64,000 bases of DNA from Desulfofarcimen acetoxidans DSM 771. Its GTDB lineage: Bacteria > Bacillota > Desulfotomaculia > Desulfotomaculales > Desulfofarciminaceae. Under the pieces are notes generated by a model. It was given only the letters and a program-made list of their open reading frames with translations. It made no database searches and was not told where the DNA came from. This document shows, one piece after another, positions 1-7,918 of this stretch (positions within the stretch are counted from its first letter, which is position 1; the number at the start of each line of letters is the position of its first letter). The stretch lies in NCBI RefSeq assembly GCF_000024205.1, contig NC_013216.1, positions 186,001 to 250,000 on the forward strand, written 5' to 3'. The translations under genes and the position numbers were made by a program.

Positions 1-284
1 CAAGTCTGGAAGTTTTAATAAATATAGCCCAACAATATCATGTTTCTCTGGATTGGCTCGTTTACGGTAATACGAATTCATCCCCTGTAGCTGGTGCAAC
101 TGGTTACCAGCATAAATCACCGGATTTTTTCCTGCGCCGGCAAGCTACCGCTGTGGAACAAAATTTTTCTTCTGCCGCATTTCCGCCGAAAATACTCAAA
201 CAATTTAAAAACTTAACGCCAAATAACCAAAGGCTTGTCTTTGAATTCATAAAAATGCTGACCATGTACGAAAAAAACAATTAA
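1..284 (+). CDS. XRE-family helix-turn-helix regulator, C-terminal part (5' end outside window)
   Basis: The frame is open from the window edge (codons in phase with position 3) to a TAA at 282-284, giving about 93 residues. The first residues read SLEVLINIAQQYHVSLDWLVYG, the last helices of a classic HTH_3/Cro-C1 DNA-binding domain (the 'vs.dwLl.G' ending is very typical). The rest is a low-complexity linker and a short C-terminal helix, as in many small XRE regulators. The start and the recognition helix lie outside the window, so the target cannot be guessed. It sits in a degenerate neighbourhood beside the bla-type remnant and may be part of an acquired island. Confidence 0.7.
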   Translation, partial: SLEVLINIAQQYHVSLDWLVYGNTNSSPVAGATGYQHKSPDFFLRRQATAVEQNFSSAAFPPKILKQFKNLTPNNQRLVFEFIKMLTMYEKNN

Positions 285-581
285 TGCTTTTTTAGGTCCT
301 AACATTTATCACTGGTTTACGCAACAATACCCACGATGCATTTACATGGATGGGTATTTTACATTTTCTTTGAGTTTTCGTCTATCCTAATGCTCACCTT
401 ATCTTGTCAAACTATGCGTATTTTTCGTTCTTTCATGCATCTGTACGGTTTCCTGAATAGCCTTCGCCTTTTCTATCATACTTTTTCCCCAGAACCGTCC
501 ATATTCCGAACAATTTCTTTTTGCTTCTTTTTCATTTCTGCTTGCGGTTATTTGGGCCGTTTCTTAGTTTATGCCTTTTCG
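285..581. other. AT-rich degenerate intergenic stretch
   Basis: About 300 bases between the XRE regulator stop and the end of the BlaR1-like pseudogene. On the minus strand this is where the missing C-terminal half of the BlaR1-like protein would be, but all three frames are broken and I recognise no protein similarity. A plus-strand open frame at 336-659 overlaps the pseudogene antisense, starts without a ribosome binding site and looks like chance. Confidence 0.4.
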
Positions 582-1214
582 TCACAAGGACATTTCCATA
601 TCCCTATTGCAAAGGATAAGTGCGACCCAGACAAACGGATTAAACCAATGAATTGCTAGGATAAGAAACCCGGCGATTTTCACAATATGGTCAAAACGTC
701 GGATATGTGTCTGTTCGTGTAGTACGATATAGTTTTGTTTCCGTTTCGAGAGTGTGGATGGCAGAAAGATATTCGGATGTATTCCAATAAGTTTTTTGTG
801 CAACAACATAAGCGTAGCAACACTGTAAAGAATGAGCGCAGCAATACCAATAAGCCAAATGATTTCACCAAAAAATATCCATATCTGCAAAGGGTTTATA
901 CTCGCACCTAGTGTTGCCGGTGCTGGCAGAACAGCGTTTATCGTATTGTCAATAACGTCCAATCCTGTGGTAATCTTCGGATTTTGAGAATAAATTATAT
1001 CCGTCGAAATCGGGTTCGGATTGACTGGAAGCAAACTCCATACACCTTTAAATGAGATAGGACAAACAAGATGAAACAGAACTATGCTCCATAATACATA
1101 GGAAAATATCTTAGGAGCTTTTTTAAGCAGCAATCTCGCAATTAGCACAAATATGATAACGAGGCTTGCGTTAAAACTCATGTTAAGTATTTGCAAAAAG
1201 ACCCTATCAAACAT
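582..1214 (-). pseudogene. BlaR1/MecR1-type M56 peptidase, frameshifted and truncated
   Basis: The 210 readable residues are the membrane-embedded M56 zinc-peptidase part of a BlaR1/MecR1 sensor: three to four hydrophobic segments, the HEQTH zinc motif (HExxH) followed by IRRFDH, and HWFNPFVW. Two faults show it is broken. The product stops at DMEMSL, where the family reads DMEMSCDE; shifting the frame by one base at about 598-600 restores CDEKA before another stop, so a one-base frameshift is likely. Also, the stretch between the third membrane segment and the IFLPSTLS motif is much shorter than usual, which suggests an internal deletion. The extracellular sensor domain is absent. It follows the BlaI-type repressor by 5 bases, as in intact blaI-blaR1 operons. 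Confidence 0.8.
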
Positions 1215-1219
1215 ACGCT

Positions 1220-1579
1220 TTACCCCCTGCTTTGATTGATGAGCTTTTGCAGCTCGTCGCTCTCTTTTTTTGACAGCTTCTTTCGCATAGTAAACGCGGC
1301 TAAAAATTGAGGAAGCGATCCGTCAAAGGTTTCTTCAATAAATTTTTCACTTTGCAAAGCCTTAAATTCTTGTTTAGACAGAATGGACGACACAACACCA
1401 TCTTTGTTTTGAAAAATATTCCGCTGGCACAGGCGACGCAACATTGTGTAGGTAGTGGATTTTTTCCATCCTAACTCTTTCTCGCAGAGTTTTACTAAAT
1501 CGCCGGAAGAAATCGGCTCACTATGCCACATAAGTTCTGCGAACTTCGTCTCCATAGCTCCTAATCTATAATCAAGCAC
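1220..1579 (-). CDS. BlaI/MecI/CopY-family transcriptional repressor
   Basis: About 119 residues with the winged-helix domain of the BlaI/MecI family: LGAMETKFAELMW near the start, then the recognition region LGWKKSTTYTMLRRLCQR, and a C-terminal dimerisation region containing SKKESDELQKLI. Family members repress beta-lactamase or resistance genes and are inactivated by proteolysis from the partner BlaR1. I chose the GTG at 1579 because a perfect AGGAGG (complement of 1589-1594) sits nine bases upstream; the ATG at 1609 lies before that site and would place it inside the gene. The partner sensor downstream is a pseudogene, so if expressed this repressor has probably lost its own inducer pathway. 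No beta-lactamase gene is in the window. Confidence 0.85.
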   Translation of the reverse strand: MLDYRLGAMETKFAELMWHSEPISSGDLVKLCEKELGWKKSTTYTMLRRLCQRNIFQNKDGVVSSILSKQEFKALQSEKFIEETFDGSLPQFLAAFTMRKKLSKKESDELQKLINQSRG

Positions 1580-1609
1580 AACATTTTTCCTCCTGAGGTT
1601 TAACTCCAT

Positions 1610-2007
1610 TAAACTTCAATATAAATCTAACAACGTTAAACAGGATTGTCAATAATGATTTTATATGTCTGTCACGTTATTGTTGGTGCCTGATAGTTGC
1701 ATCCTTATGCGCCTTGCGCATTTAATAAGATTGTATTTGCGGCAATGACTAAAAGGGTGACTTGGGAATATTCTGATCTGCCTTTCTTTTGTAAGGATGA
1801 GAATTTAATTACTTTTATTATATTTTTTAAAATTCATTAAATTTTTTGTCGAATTAATATTGATTTCAGGTTAAAAATATACTATTCTTGTAATAAGATA
1901 TATTTATTGATTACGATAATTAATGTTTATTGTAGGCGGTAATTATTAAAAAAATTTGTTTATAGCACAACTAAATATGAGTCTATATTTAAAAAGGAGG
2001 GGAAATC
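1610..2007. other. Divergent intergenic region between blaI-like gene and tatA
   Basis: About 400 AT-rich bases that must carry the promoters of the blaI-like gene (leftward) and tatA (rightward). I see no convincing BlaI operator and no strong sigma-A pair. The tatA Shine-Dalgarno AAAGGAGGGG lies at 1992-2001. No small ORF or RNA structure stands out. Confidence 0.4.
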
Positions 2008-2238
2008 ATGTTTGGCGGACTCTTTCAACCAACTCATCTGATTCTTATTCTGGTAGTGGTGTTGATTATTTTCGGTCCCGGTAAACTGCCCGAAGTGGGT
2101 AAGGCTATCGGAAAAGGTATTCGGGAAATAAAAAAGGCTGCTTCTGATGAAACAAATGAAAATAAGACGGAACTGGCTCAACAGGAGGAGAAGAGTTCCA
2201 ATGTTGTCGCTATTGCTAAATCCAGTGATTCTAAATAG
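2008..2238 (+). CDS. tatA: Twin-arginine translocase subunit TatA
   Basis: 76 residues with the TatA/TatE plan: a short N-terminal membrane helix (about residues 5-20), the hinge motif FGPGKLPEVGKAIG, an amphipathic helix to about residue 45, and a charged tail. TatA oligomerises into the pore that moves folded proteins across the cytoplasmic membrane. A strong AAAGGAGGGG precedes the ATG. The tatC gene follows after 33 bases, and a hydrogenase with a twin-arginine signal comes directly after tatC, so the pair is probably a dedicated or at least co-expressed exporter for that enzyme. With one TatA and no TatB this is the minimal TatAC system usual in Firmicutes. Confidence 0.95.
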   Translation: MFGGLFQPTHLILILVVVLIIFGPGKLPEVGKAIGKGIREIKKAASDETNENKTELAQQEEKSSNVVAIAKSSDSK

Positions 2239-2271
2239 TCAACAGTTTAGTTAGCTGCCGGAGAGGAGGTA

Positions 2272-3042
2272 GTGAAGATATCAGAGGACAAAGAGCTAAC
2301 CGTAGTCCAACACCTGGAGGAACTGCGAAAGGTGCTGATAGTGTCTATTATAGCCACCCTTGTTATGACCCTGGTCAGCTGGTTTTATGTCGAGCAAGTT
2401 TTGAATCTCTTACTCTCACCTGTAACCTTTTCCAACCATAGGTTGGTTTATATCGGGGTTACCGAAGCAATCATGACCAAGATTAAGCTGGCTTTCTTTC
2501 TAGGATTTATAACTGCTTTGCCCGTTACCCTCTGGCAGGTTTGGAGTTTTCTTGTGCCGGCTTTGCGCAAAATAGAAAAAATCTATTTTACACTGTTTAT
2601 ATTTTTATCTTTCCTGCTTTTTGTAACGGGGTTGTTGTTCGGATTTCTGGTAGTCTTTGATTTATGCGTTAAAATACTGCTTCACTTTGGCGGGCCTGAA
2701 TTGGATCCTATGCTGAGTATCGGTAAATATATATCCTTTACTGTGAATTTTCTTTTGCCTTTCGGACTGATTTTTGAAATGCCCCTGGCCTCCTTCTTTT
2801 TGGCCAAGTTAAGGCTTATCAACTACCGGGTTATGGTTAAGGGACGTAAAATAGCTCTTCTGGTTTCTATCGTAGCTGCCTCGGCACTAATAGCTTCTCC
2901 TGATATTTTTTCTGTCTTGCTTATGGCCGCACCAATGTATTTACTATATGAACTGAGTGCGTTAATTGTTAAACTGGTGGATTGGAAAGCAGCCCGCAAG
3001 CTTGGGCGGAGGGAGAAAGAGCTGATAGCAGCAGAATTATAA
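2272..3042 (+). CDS. tatC: Twin-arginine translocase subunit TatC
   Basis: 256 residues, normal TatC length. The N-terminus has the signal-recognition motif VVQHLEELRK (residues about 11-20), followed by six hydrophobic segments. TatC binds the RR motif of cargo proteins and recruits TatA. The start is a GTG (2272) nine bases after the centre of GAGAGGAGG, and no ATG gives a better N-terminus. It lies between tatA and the exported [FeFe] hydrogenase, with 73 bases to the latter, so the whole tatA-tatC-hydrogenase stretch may be one transcript. Confidence 0.95.
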   Translation: MKISEDKELTVVQHLEELRKVLIVSIIATLVMTLVSWFYVEQVLNLLLSPVTFSNHRLVYIGVTEAIMTKIKLAFFLGFITALPVTLWQVWSFLVPALRKIEKIYFTLFIFLSFLLFVTGLLFGFLVVFDLCVKILLHFGGPELDPMLSIGKYISFTVNFLLPFGLIFEMPLASFFLAKLRLINYRVMVKGRKIALLVSIVAASALIASPDIFSVLLMAAPMYLLYELSALIVKLVDWKAARKLGRREKELIAAEL

Positions 3043-3115
3043 ATATTTTGCCGGCAGTTGTAAGCCCGATATCTAAAACAAGTAAATCTTTAAGGTATAA
3101 AGGAGGAGGAATGAA

Positions 3116-4657
3116 ATGGATGACCGGTTTAGTTTAGAAAAAGAAATTACCAGACGGTCATTTCTTAAAATGATGGGGGGCTTGGGCCTGACCGGTTTAT
3201 CGCTAAGTCTTGCCGGATGCGGTGAAGGCCAACAGGAATTCGCCGGAGGGAAAGGATGGATGCCGCAGCAGTATCAGGTAGCCGGTGCCTGGCCGGCTCA
3301 GGTGCGGGGAAGGGTGCCGGTCAGTCCGGACAACCCGTCAATAGCCCGTGATGACCGGAAATGTATTCTGTGCGGTCAGTGTTTGGAAGTCTGTAAAAAC
3401 ACACAAACCGTTTACGGTCATTATGCGTTGCCGCTGGTTAATGACATTGTTTGTGTTAACTGCGGACAGTGTGCTCTCTGGTGTCCCACCGGGGCGATTA
3501 GCGAGTGCGACGATAGTGAAAAGGTATGGGAGGCAATACAGGATCCGGGTAAGGTGGTGGTTGTCCAGACAGCCCCGGCTACCAGGGTGGCTTTGGGCGA
3601 GGAATTCGGTTTGGAGCCAGGTGCCTGGGTAATGGGGCAGCAGGTAGCCGCTTTAAGAAGACTGGGTTTTGATGTGATTTTTGATACCAATTTCACAGCC
3701 GATTTGACCATTATGGAAGAAGCCACCGAACTGATCAGGCGTGTCAAGGGGGACTTGAAAAAGCCTTTGCCCCAGTTTACTTCCTGCTGTCCTGGCTGGA
3801 TTAAGTTTTGCGAATACTTCTACCCGGATCTCTTTTTAAATTTATCTACCTGCAAGTCCCCGCAGCAGATGCTCGGGGCGCTGGTTAAAACTTATTTTGC
3901 CAAAGAAAAGGGGTTAAACCCTAAAAATATATTTTCAGTAGCTATTATGCCTTGTACAGCTAAAAAATTTGAAGCCAATCGGTCGGAAATGAAGGACAGC
4001 GGTTACCGGGATGTGGACTCGGTTCTTACTACCAGGGAGTTGTCCCGTCTGCTTAAAAAACATAATATTGATCTGACCAAACTGCCGGCGGAGAACTATG
4101 ATCCGCTGATGGGAAAGTCTACCGGCGGGGCTGTTATTTTCGGAGCTACCGGCGGGGTAATGGAAGCCGCGGTAAGGACAGCTTATTTCTTTATTACTCA
4201 AAGTCCGCCTCCTTCCGGGCTTCTTCAACTGACACCGGTGCGGGGCCTGGCGGGTGTGAAAGAAGCCGCGGTAGAAATACCGGGTGTGGGCCGGATCAGG
4301 GTTGCCGTTTGTCATGGCATGGGCAATGCGCGGGAAATACTGGAGGCCACTCGCAAGGGTAACGCCCCCTGGCATTTTGTGGAGTTTATGTGCTGTCCGG
4401 GCGGCTGTCAGAGCGGGGGCGGACAGCCGCGTACTGCAGTGCCGCCTTCTGATGAAATTCGTTTAAAAAGGATTGCCAGTTTGTATAATGCCGATGCCAA
4501 AATGGTTATGAGGGAAAGTCATGAAAACCCGGATATTTTAACCATCTACCAGAAATTTCTGGAGCATCCGATGAGTGAACTGGCTGAGAGGCTGCTGCAT
4601 ACTGAATATATATCACGGGGTAAATGTTTCAGCCCGTTAAAGTCTGGTGCAGTTTAA
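3116..4657 (+). CDS. Tat-exported [FeFe] hydrogenase catalytic subunit
   Basis: 513 residues. The N-terminus carries a twin-arginine signal (R13-R14 in TRRSFLK, then a hydrophobic stretch) ending in LAGC, a possible lipobox with C35, so the mature enzyme may be a lipoprotein on the outer face of the membrane. Two [4Fe-4S] ferredoxin motifs follow (C83/86/89/93 and C113/116/119/123), then the H-cluster domain with L1 TSCCPGW (222-228), L2 MPCTAKKFE (from 278) and L3 EFMCCPGGC (423-431, C427 and C431 as ligands) and the C-terminal small-subunit-like region. It lacks the N-terminal [2Fe-2S] domain of cytoplasmic HydA. It should oxidise or form H2 outside, passing electrons to the next two gene products. 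The Tat pathway fits, since the H-cluster must be inserted by HydEFG in the cytoplasm before export. Confidence 0.95.
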   Translation: MDDRFSLEKEITRRSFLKMMGGLGLTGLSLSLAGCGEGQQEFAGGKGWMPQQYQVAGAWPAQVRGRVPVSPDNPSIARDDRKCILCGQCLEVCKNTQTVYGHYALPLVNDIVCVNCGQCALWCPTGAISECDDSEKVWEAIQDPGKVVVVQTAPATRVALGEEFGLEPGAWVMGQQVAALRRLGFDVIFDTNFTADLTIMEEATELIRRVKGDLKKPLPQFTSCCPGWIKFCEYFYPDLFLNLSTCKSPQQMLGALVKTYFAKEKGLNPKNIFSVAIMPCTAKKFEANRSEMKDSGYRDVDSVLTTRELSRLLKKHNIDLTKLPAENYDPLMGKSTGGAVIFGATGGVMEAAVRTAYFFITQSPPPSGLLQLTPVRGLAGVKEAAVEIPGVGRIRVAVCHGMGNAREILEATRKGNAPWHFVEFMCCPGGCQSGGGQPRTAVPPSDEIRLKRIASLYNADAKMVMRESHENPDILTIYQKFLEHPMSELAERLLHTEYISRGKCFSPLKSGAV

Positions 4658-4678
4658 AGAGGTTTAGGGGGTGAAAAA

Positions 4679-5467
4679 GTGGCAAAAAGTGTTTTAGTTG
4701 ATATTACTAAGTGTGTTGGGTGCGGGAGTTGTGCCGTTGCCTGTAAACTATGGAATAGCCTGAAGTGGGATCAGAGTAAGCCTGTTAACGGAGAAAAAGC
4801 GGAAACTTCCGCAGAAAACTGGACCGTGGTGCGCCTGCACCAGGTGCCAAAGGAACGGGAAAAGGTCTGGCGCTTTACTAAACAGCAGTGCCTGCATTGT
4901 GAAGAACCGGCCTGCGCCTCAGCCTGTTTCGCCAGGGCTATTGTCAAAACGGAACAAGGACCGGTCATCTATCGGGCCTCACTATGTGTCGGCTGTCGCT
5001 ATTGTATGCTGGCCTGTCCCTTTGAGATCCCTAAATATGAATGGGACAAGGTCTTTCCTCAGGTACACAAGTGCCAGATGTGTCCGGAAAGGATTGAAAA
5101 TGGTGAGAGTCCGGCCTGTGTGGCCGCCTGTCCTACAGGAGCACTGAAATACGGTGAGCGAAGCCTGCTGCTGCAGGAGGCCCGCCGGTGTTTAAGCAGC
5201 AACAGCAATTATATTAAGCATATTTACGGTGAAAAGGAAGCCGGCGGTACTTCGTGGCTTTATATATCAGACACAGATTTTGCGGCTCTGGGTTTCAGAA
5301 CCGGTGTTACCAGCAGGCCGCTTCCCGATTATACTTACAGTATTTTAAAGCTTACCCCTGCGGTTGCCCTGGGCTGGGGGGCGGTCTTAACCGGCTTGTA
5401 TGCGTACAACCGGCGCAGGAAGGAAATTGCCGGGGAAACTAAGGAAAAAAAGAGAGAGAAACGATGA
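4679..5467 (+). CDS. Four-cluster [4Fe-4S] ferredoxin subunit with C-terminal membrane anchor (HybA/DmsB-like)
   Basis: 262 residues beginning at a GTG. Four [4Fe-4S] binding groups typical of the DmsB/PsrB/HybA family are visible: CVGCGSCAVAC near residue 12, CLHCEEPACASAC near 71, CVGCRYCMLAC near 102, and CQMCPERIENGESPACVAAC near 131. A single hydrophobic segment (about residues 222-245) is followed by a very basic tail (NRRRKE...KREKR). By the positive-inside rule this puts the tail in the cytoplasm and the iron-sulfur domain outside, matching the exported hydrogenase. It has no signal peptide of its own, unlike HybA, so it may be carried across by the RR signal of its partner. It should pass electrons between the hydrogenase and the NrfD-like membrane subunit. 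Confidence 0.9.
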   Translation: MAKSVLVDITKCVGCGSCAVACKLWNSLKWDQSKPVNGEKAETSAENWTVVRLHQVPKEREKVWRFTKQQCLHCEEPACASACFARAIVKTEQGPVIYRASLCVGCRYCMLACPFEIPKYEWDKVFPQVHKCQMCPERIENGESPACVAACPTGALKYGERSLLLQEARRCLSSNSNYIKHIYGEKEAGGTSWLYISDTDFAALGFRTGVTSRPLPDYTYSILKLTPAVALGWGAVLTGLYAYNRRRKEIAGETKEKKREKR

Positions 5468-5491
5468 CCGGAATTTGAGGAGGAAAATTAT

Positions 5492-6628
5492 ATGCAGAAG
5501 AAATGGCATTTTAGAATGACTCCGGTCAGAGCAGTGCTGCTGTGCCTGTCTCTTCTGGCCGTAGTCCTGGCGGTTTATCGCCTGGTTTTTGGCCTGGGCA
5601 GTGCTACCAACTTAAATGACCGGTGGCCCTGGGGGTTATGGATAGGCTTTGACGTTTTAACTGGTGTGGCACTGGCCGGAGGTGGTTACAGCACTTGCCT
5701 GCTTGTGCATGTACTAAGAATAAATAAATTTAAACCGATTGTCAGAAGTGCTATGTTAACGTCTCTAATAGGTTACCTGCTGGTTATGGGCGGCCTCTTT
5801 TTAGATATCGGGCGCTGGTTTAATTTCTGGGCTCCCTTTGTTTCCTGGGGCTACCACAGTGTCTTATTTGAAGTGTTCTGGTGTGTTTCGATATATACTT
5901 TGATTCAAACGCTGGAATTTGGTGAAATCGCGACAGAGAAAGTGGGCCGCTCCTGGCACGGTTTTTTCAAAAAAATAATGCCGGTACTTTTTATCGTTGG
6001 TATTGTTTTGCCCACCCTGCACCAGTCATCGCTGGGTTCCCTGTATGTTATTGAGGTTGGTAAATTATATCCCCTCTGGTGGTCTATGCTGCTGCCTCTT
6101 TTTTTCCTGATGTCTTCCTTTTTCGTGGGTCCGGCTATGGTGGTGGTGGAAACCACTCTGGCCGGTAAAGCGCACGGTCACCAGGTTGAAACCTCTGTTT
6201 TGCAAAGCCTGGTCAAAGTCTCCGGTTCAGTTATGCTGGTTTATCTTATTTTGAAAATTGCTGATTTGTTTTATCGCCATAAGGCGGGACTGGTCTTGGC
6301 CGGAAATTTCGAAGGGTATATGTTCTTGCTGGAAATGCTGGCCGGTATTATAATTCCTCTTATTATATGTTTCACCCCCGGGTTGCGCTCCACAAAGGGA
6401 GGGTTGCTTGCCTTCAGCTTGCTGGTGGTAGCCGGGGTAATCATTAACCGTATGAATGTTGTCTTTACCGGTATGTCCCGTTACATGGGCGGCAGCTACT
6501 TTCCTTCCTTTATTGAGTGGGCAGTCAGTATTGGCCTGATATCTGCCGGTGTTCTGGCTTACCTGTTTATTGTGGAGAATTTCAATATTCTTTCTGAGGA
6601 ACCCCGGGTCAAAGAGATTGCGCATTAG
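5492..6628 (+). CDS. NrfD/HybB-like integral membrane subunit
   Basis: 378 residues, mostly hydrophobic, with about nine to ten predicted membrane helices. Segments such as NDRWPWGLWIGFDVLTGVAL and GPAMVVVETTLAG are typical of the PsrC/NrfD/HybB group, which bind quinone and link periplasmic iron-sulfur subunits to the quinone pool without haem. Start ATG with GAGGAGG upstream; 24 bases after the ferredoxin gene. With the two preceding genes it forms a three-subunit, outward-facing H2:quinone (or reverse) module. Whether it moves protons cannot be read from the sequence. It is followed by a strong terminator, so the transcript ends here. Confidence 0.88.
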   Translation: MQKKWHFRMTPVRAVLLCLSLLAVVLAVYRLVFGLGSATNLNDRWPWGLWIGFDVLTGVALAGGGYSTCLLVHVLRINKFKPIVRSAMLTSLIGYLLVMGGLFLDIGRWFNFWAPFVSWGYHSVLFEVFWCVSIYTLIQTLEFGEIATEKVGRSWHGFFKKIMPVLFIVGIVLPTLHQSSLGSLYVIEVGKLYPLWWSMLLPLFFLMSSFFVGPAMVVVETTLAGKAHGHQVETSVLQSLVKVSGSVMLVYLILKIADLFYRHKAGLVLAGNFEGYMFLLEMLAGIIIPLIICFTPGLRSTKGGLLAFSLLVVAGVIINRMNVVFTGMSRYMGGSYFPSFIEWAVSIGLISAGVLAYLFIVENFNILSEEPRVKEIAH

Positions 6629-6647
6629 ATTCATATTTTTTAAATCA

Positions 6648-6686
6648 GAAGCTGCAGGTAAGCCGCCTGCGGCTTCTTTTATTATT
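6648..6686 (+). terminator. Rho-independent terminator after the exported hydrogenase operon
   Basis: Stem of 11 pairs (6648-6658 with 6666-6676, one G-U), loop of seven bases, then TTTTATTATT. It lies 20 bases after the stop of the NrfD-like gene. Confidence 0.9.
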
Positions 6687-6769
6687 AAGCCGGACCGGCG
6701 AAGCTGTTGCTGACGTTGCCGCATATATGATATATAATATAAAGATAGTATGAAAAGTGGTGATTATCT

Positions 6770-7687
6770 GTGAATATTAAACAACTGGAAGCCTTTCTCC
6801 AGGTAGCTAGACATAAAAATTTTACTAAGGCCGCTGTTCATTTAATGATGAGCCAGCCGGCAGTTAGTTTTCAAATTAAATCACTGGAGGAAGACCTGCA
6901 AATCAATCTTTTTGAACGAAGTGAAAAAAAGGTTGCGCTTACAGAGGCAGGGAGGCTGCTTTACCCCGTGGCTATGCAAATGGTGCGGCAGTATCATAAG
7001 ATCCGGGCCAGCCTGGATGATTTGAGAAACTTAAAAACCGGTCATCTCCAATTGGGAGCCTGTCCGGCAGCCGGTGAAATTCTGCTGCCCCGGCTGATAG
7101 GAGCCTTTCGGGAACAATACCCGGGTGTTAAGATAAGCCTGCAGGTAGGGGGCAGTTCTCAAGTGAACCGCTGGCTCAAGGAACGGGATGTGGTAATGGG
7201 GATTTTGAGTATTCCGGTGCAAATCGACGGTGTTGAAGGTCAACCCTGGTTGCGCGATCACCTGGCATTTATTGCGCCAACCTGGCATCCTTGGAATGGC
7301 GCCGAAGTTAAGCCGAATGATTTGCTCAGAGAATCCCTGGTGATCAGGGAAACCGGTTCCGGCTCTCGTCAAGTAGCGGAGCAGCAGTTTCTCGAACTAA
7401 ATTTATCTCTTGAACAGTTTGCGGGTATTCTTGAACTTGGCAGCAACCAGTCTATAATAAATGCTGTGCGGGCGGGGCTTGGCATAGGCCTGGTATCTTC
7501 CTGGACGGTCCGGGATGATATAGCAAGGAATAACATTGGGGTGTTTACTGTACCGGGTTTAACCTTTGAATACAATCTTTATCTGGCCTGGAATCAACCC
7601 GGAGCAGAAGGCTTGGCTGTCAGTACTTTCCGGCGGTTTTTGCTGAATCATGAAATTACCGGCCGTTTGCTTGATGACATTTCTTAA
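6770..7687 (+). CDS. LysR-family transcriptional regulator
   Basis: 305 residues starting at GTG 6770 (GTGGTGATT region upstream as weak SD). Residues 1-60 are the LysR winged helix-turn-helix (NIKQLEAFLQVARHKNFTKAAVHLMMSQPAVS); residues about 90-295 form the periplasmic-binding-like effector domain, with the usual GxGIGLVSSW motif. It resembles CysL/YeiE-type members, which respond to sulfur or redox metabolites, but I cannot assign the ligand. A TATAAT lies at 6733-6738 without a clear -35. It stands alone between the exported hydrogenase operon and the end of the cytoplasmic hydrogenase operon, so either may be its target; LysR proteins usually act on neighbours. Confidence 0.88.
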   Translation: MNIKQLEAFLQVARHKNFTKAAVHLMMSQPAVSFQIKSLEEDLQINLFERSEKKVALTEAGRLLYPVAMQMVRQYHKIRASLDDLRNLKTGHLQLGACPAAGEILLPRLIGAFREQYPGVKISLQVGGSSQVNRWLKERDVVMGILSIPVQIDGVEGQPWLRDHLAFIAPTWHPWNGAEVKPNDLLRESLVIRETGSGSRQVAEQQFLELNLSLEQFAGILELGSNQSIINAVRAGLGIGLVSSWTVRDDIARNNIGVFTVPGLTFEYNLYLAWNQPGAEGLAVSTFRRFLLNHEITGRLLDDIS

Positions 7688-7785
7688 AAAGAGTTGTAAC
7701 GATATCCACAAAAATTATGAAGCGGGATATTTATAGTGCACCCGGTTCATATATACAGGCTAAGAAAAGGCTTTGTTTAAATTTT

Positions 7786-7814
7786 TTGACAGGCATATAA
7801 ATATATTATAGATG
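7786..7814 (+). promoter_or_regulatory. Possible orphan sigma-A promoter
   Basis: A perfect TTGACA (7786-7791) is followed by AT-rich sequence with TATAGA (7807-7812, 15-bp spacer) or TAGATG (7809-7814, 17-bp spacer). There is no gene downstream on this strand before the hairpin at 7829-7890, so it would make only a transcript of about 70 bases. Weak evidence. Confidence 0.35.
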
Positions 7815-7828
7815 TAGGGGAAAAATGA

Positions 7829-7890
7829 TTGCATTTGCAAAAGGAAAGAGAGAAACCTTCTCTTAAAGAAGTCTCTCTCTTTTAATGCAA
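7829..7890. terminator. Bidirectional hairpin terminator between lysR and hydA
   Basis: Nested inverted repeat: outer arms TTGCATT/AATGCAA (7829-7835, 7884-7890) and inner arms AAAGAGAGA/TCTCTCTTT (7845-7853, 7874-7882), with a smaller CTTC/GAAG hairpin in the loop. T-rich tracts occur on the plus side. It lies between two convergent genes and can end both transcripts. Confidence 0.7.
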
Positions 7891-7918
7891 CTGATTAAAC
7901 ATGTCCTAAAGAATATTA

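Noticed and set aside
336-659. 107-codon plus-strand open frame near the left edge
   Set aside because: Phe/Leu-rich, no ribosome binding site, overlaps the BlaR1-like pseudogene antisense.
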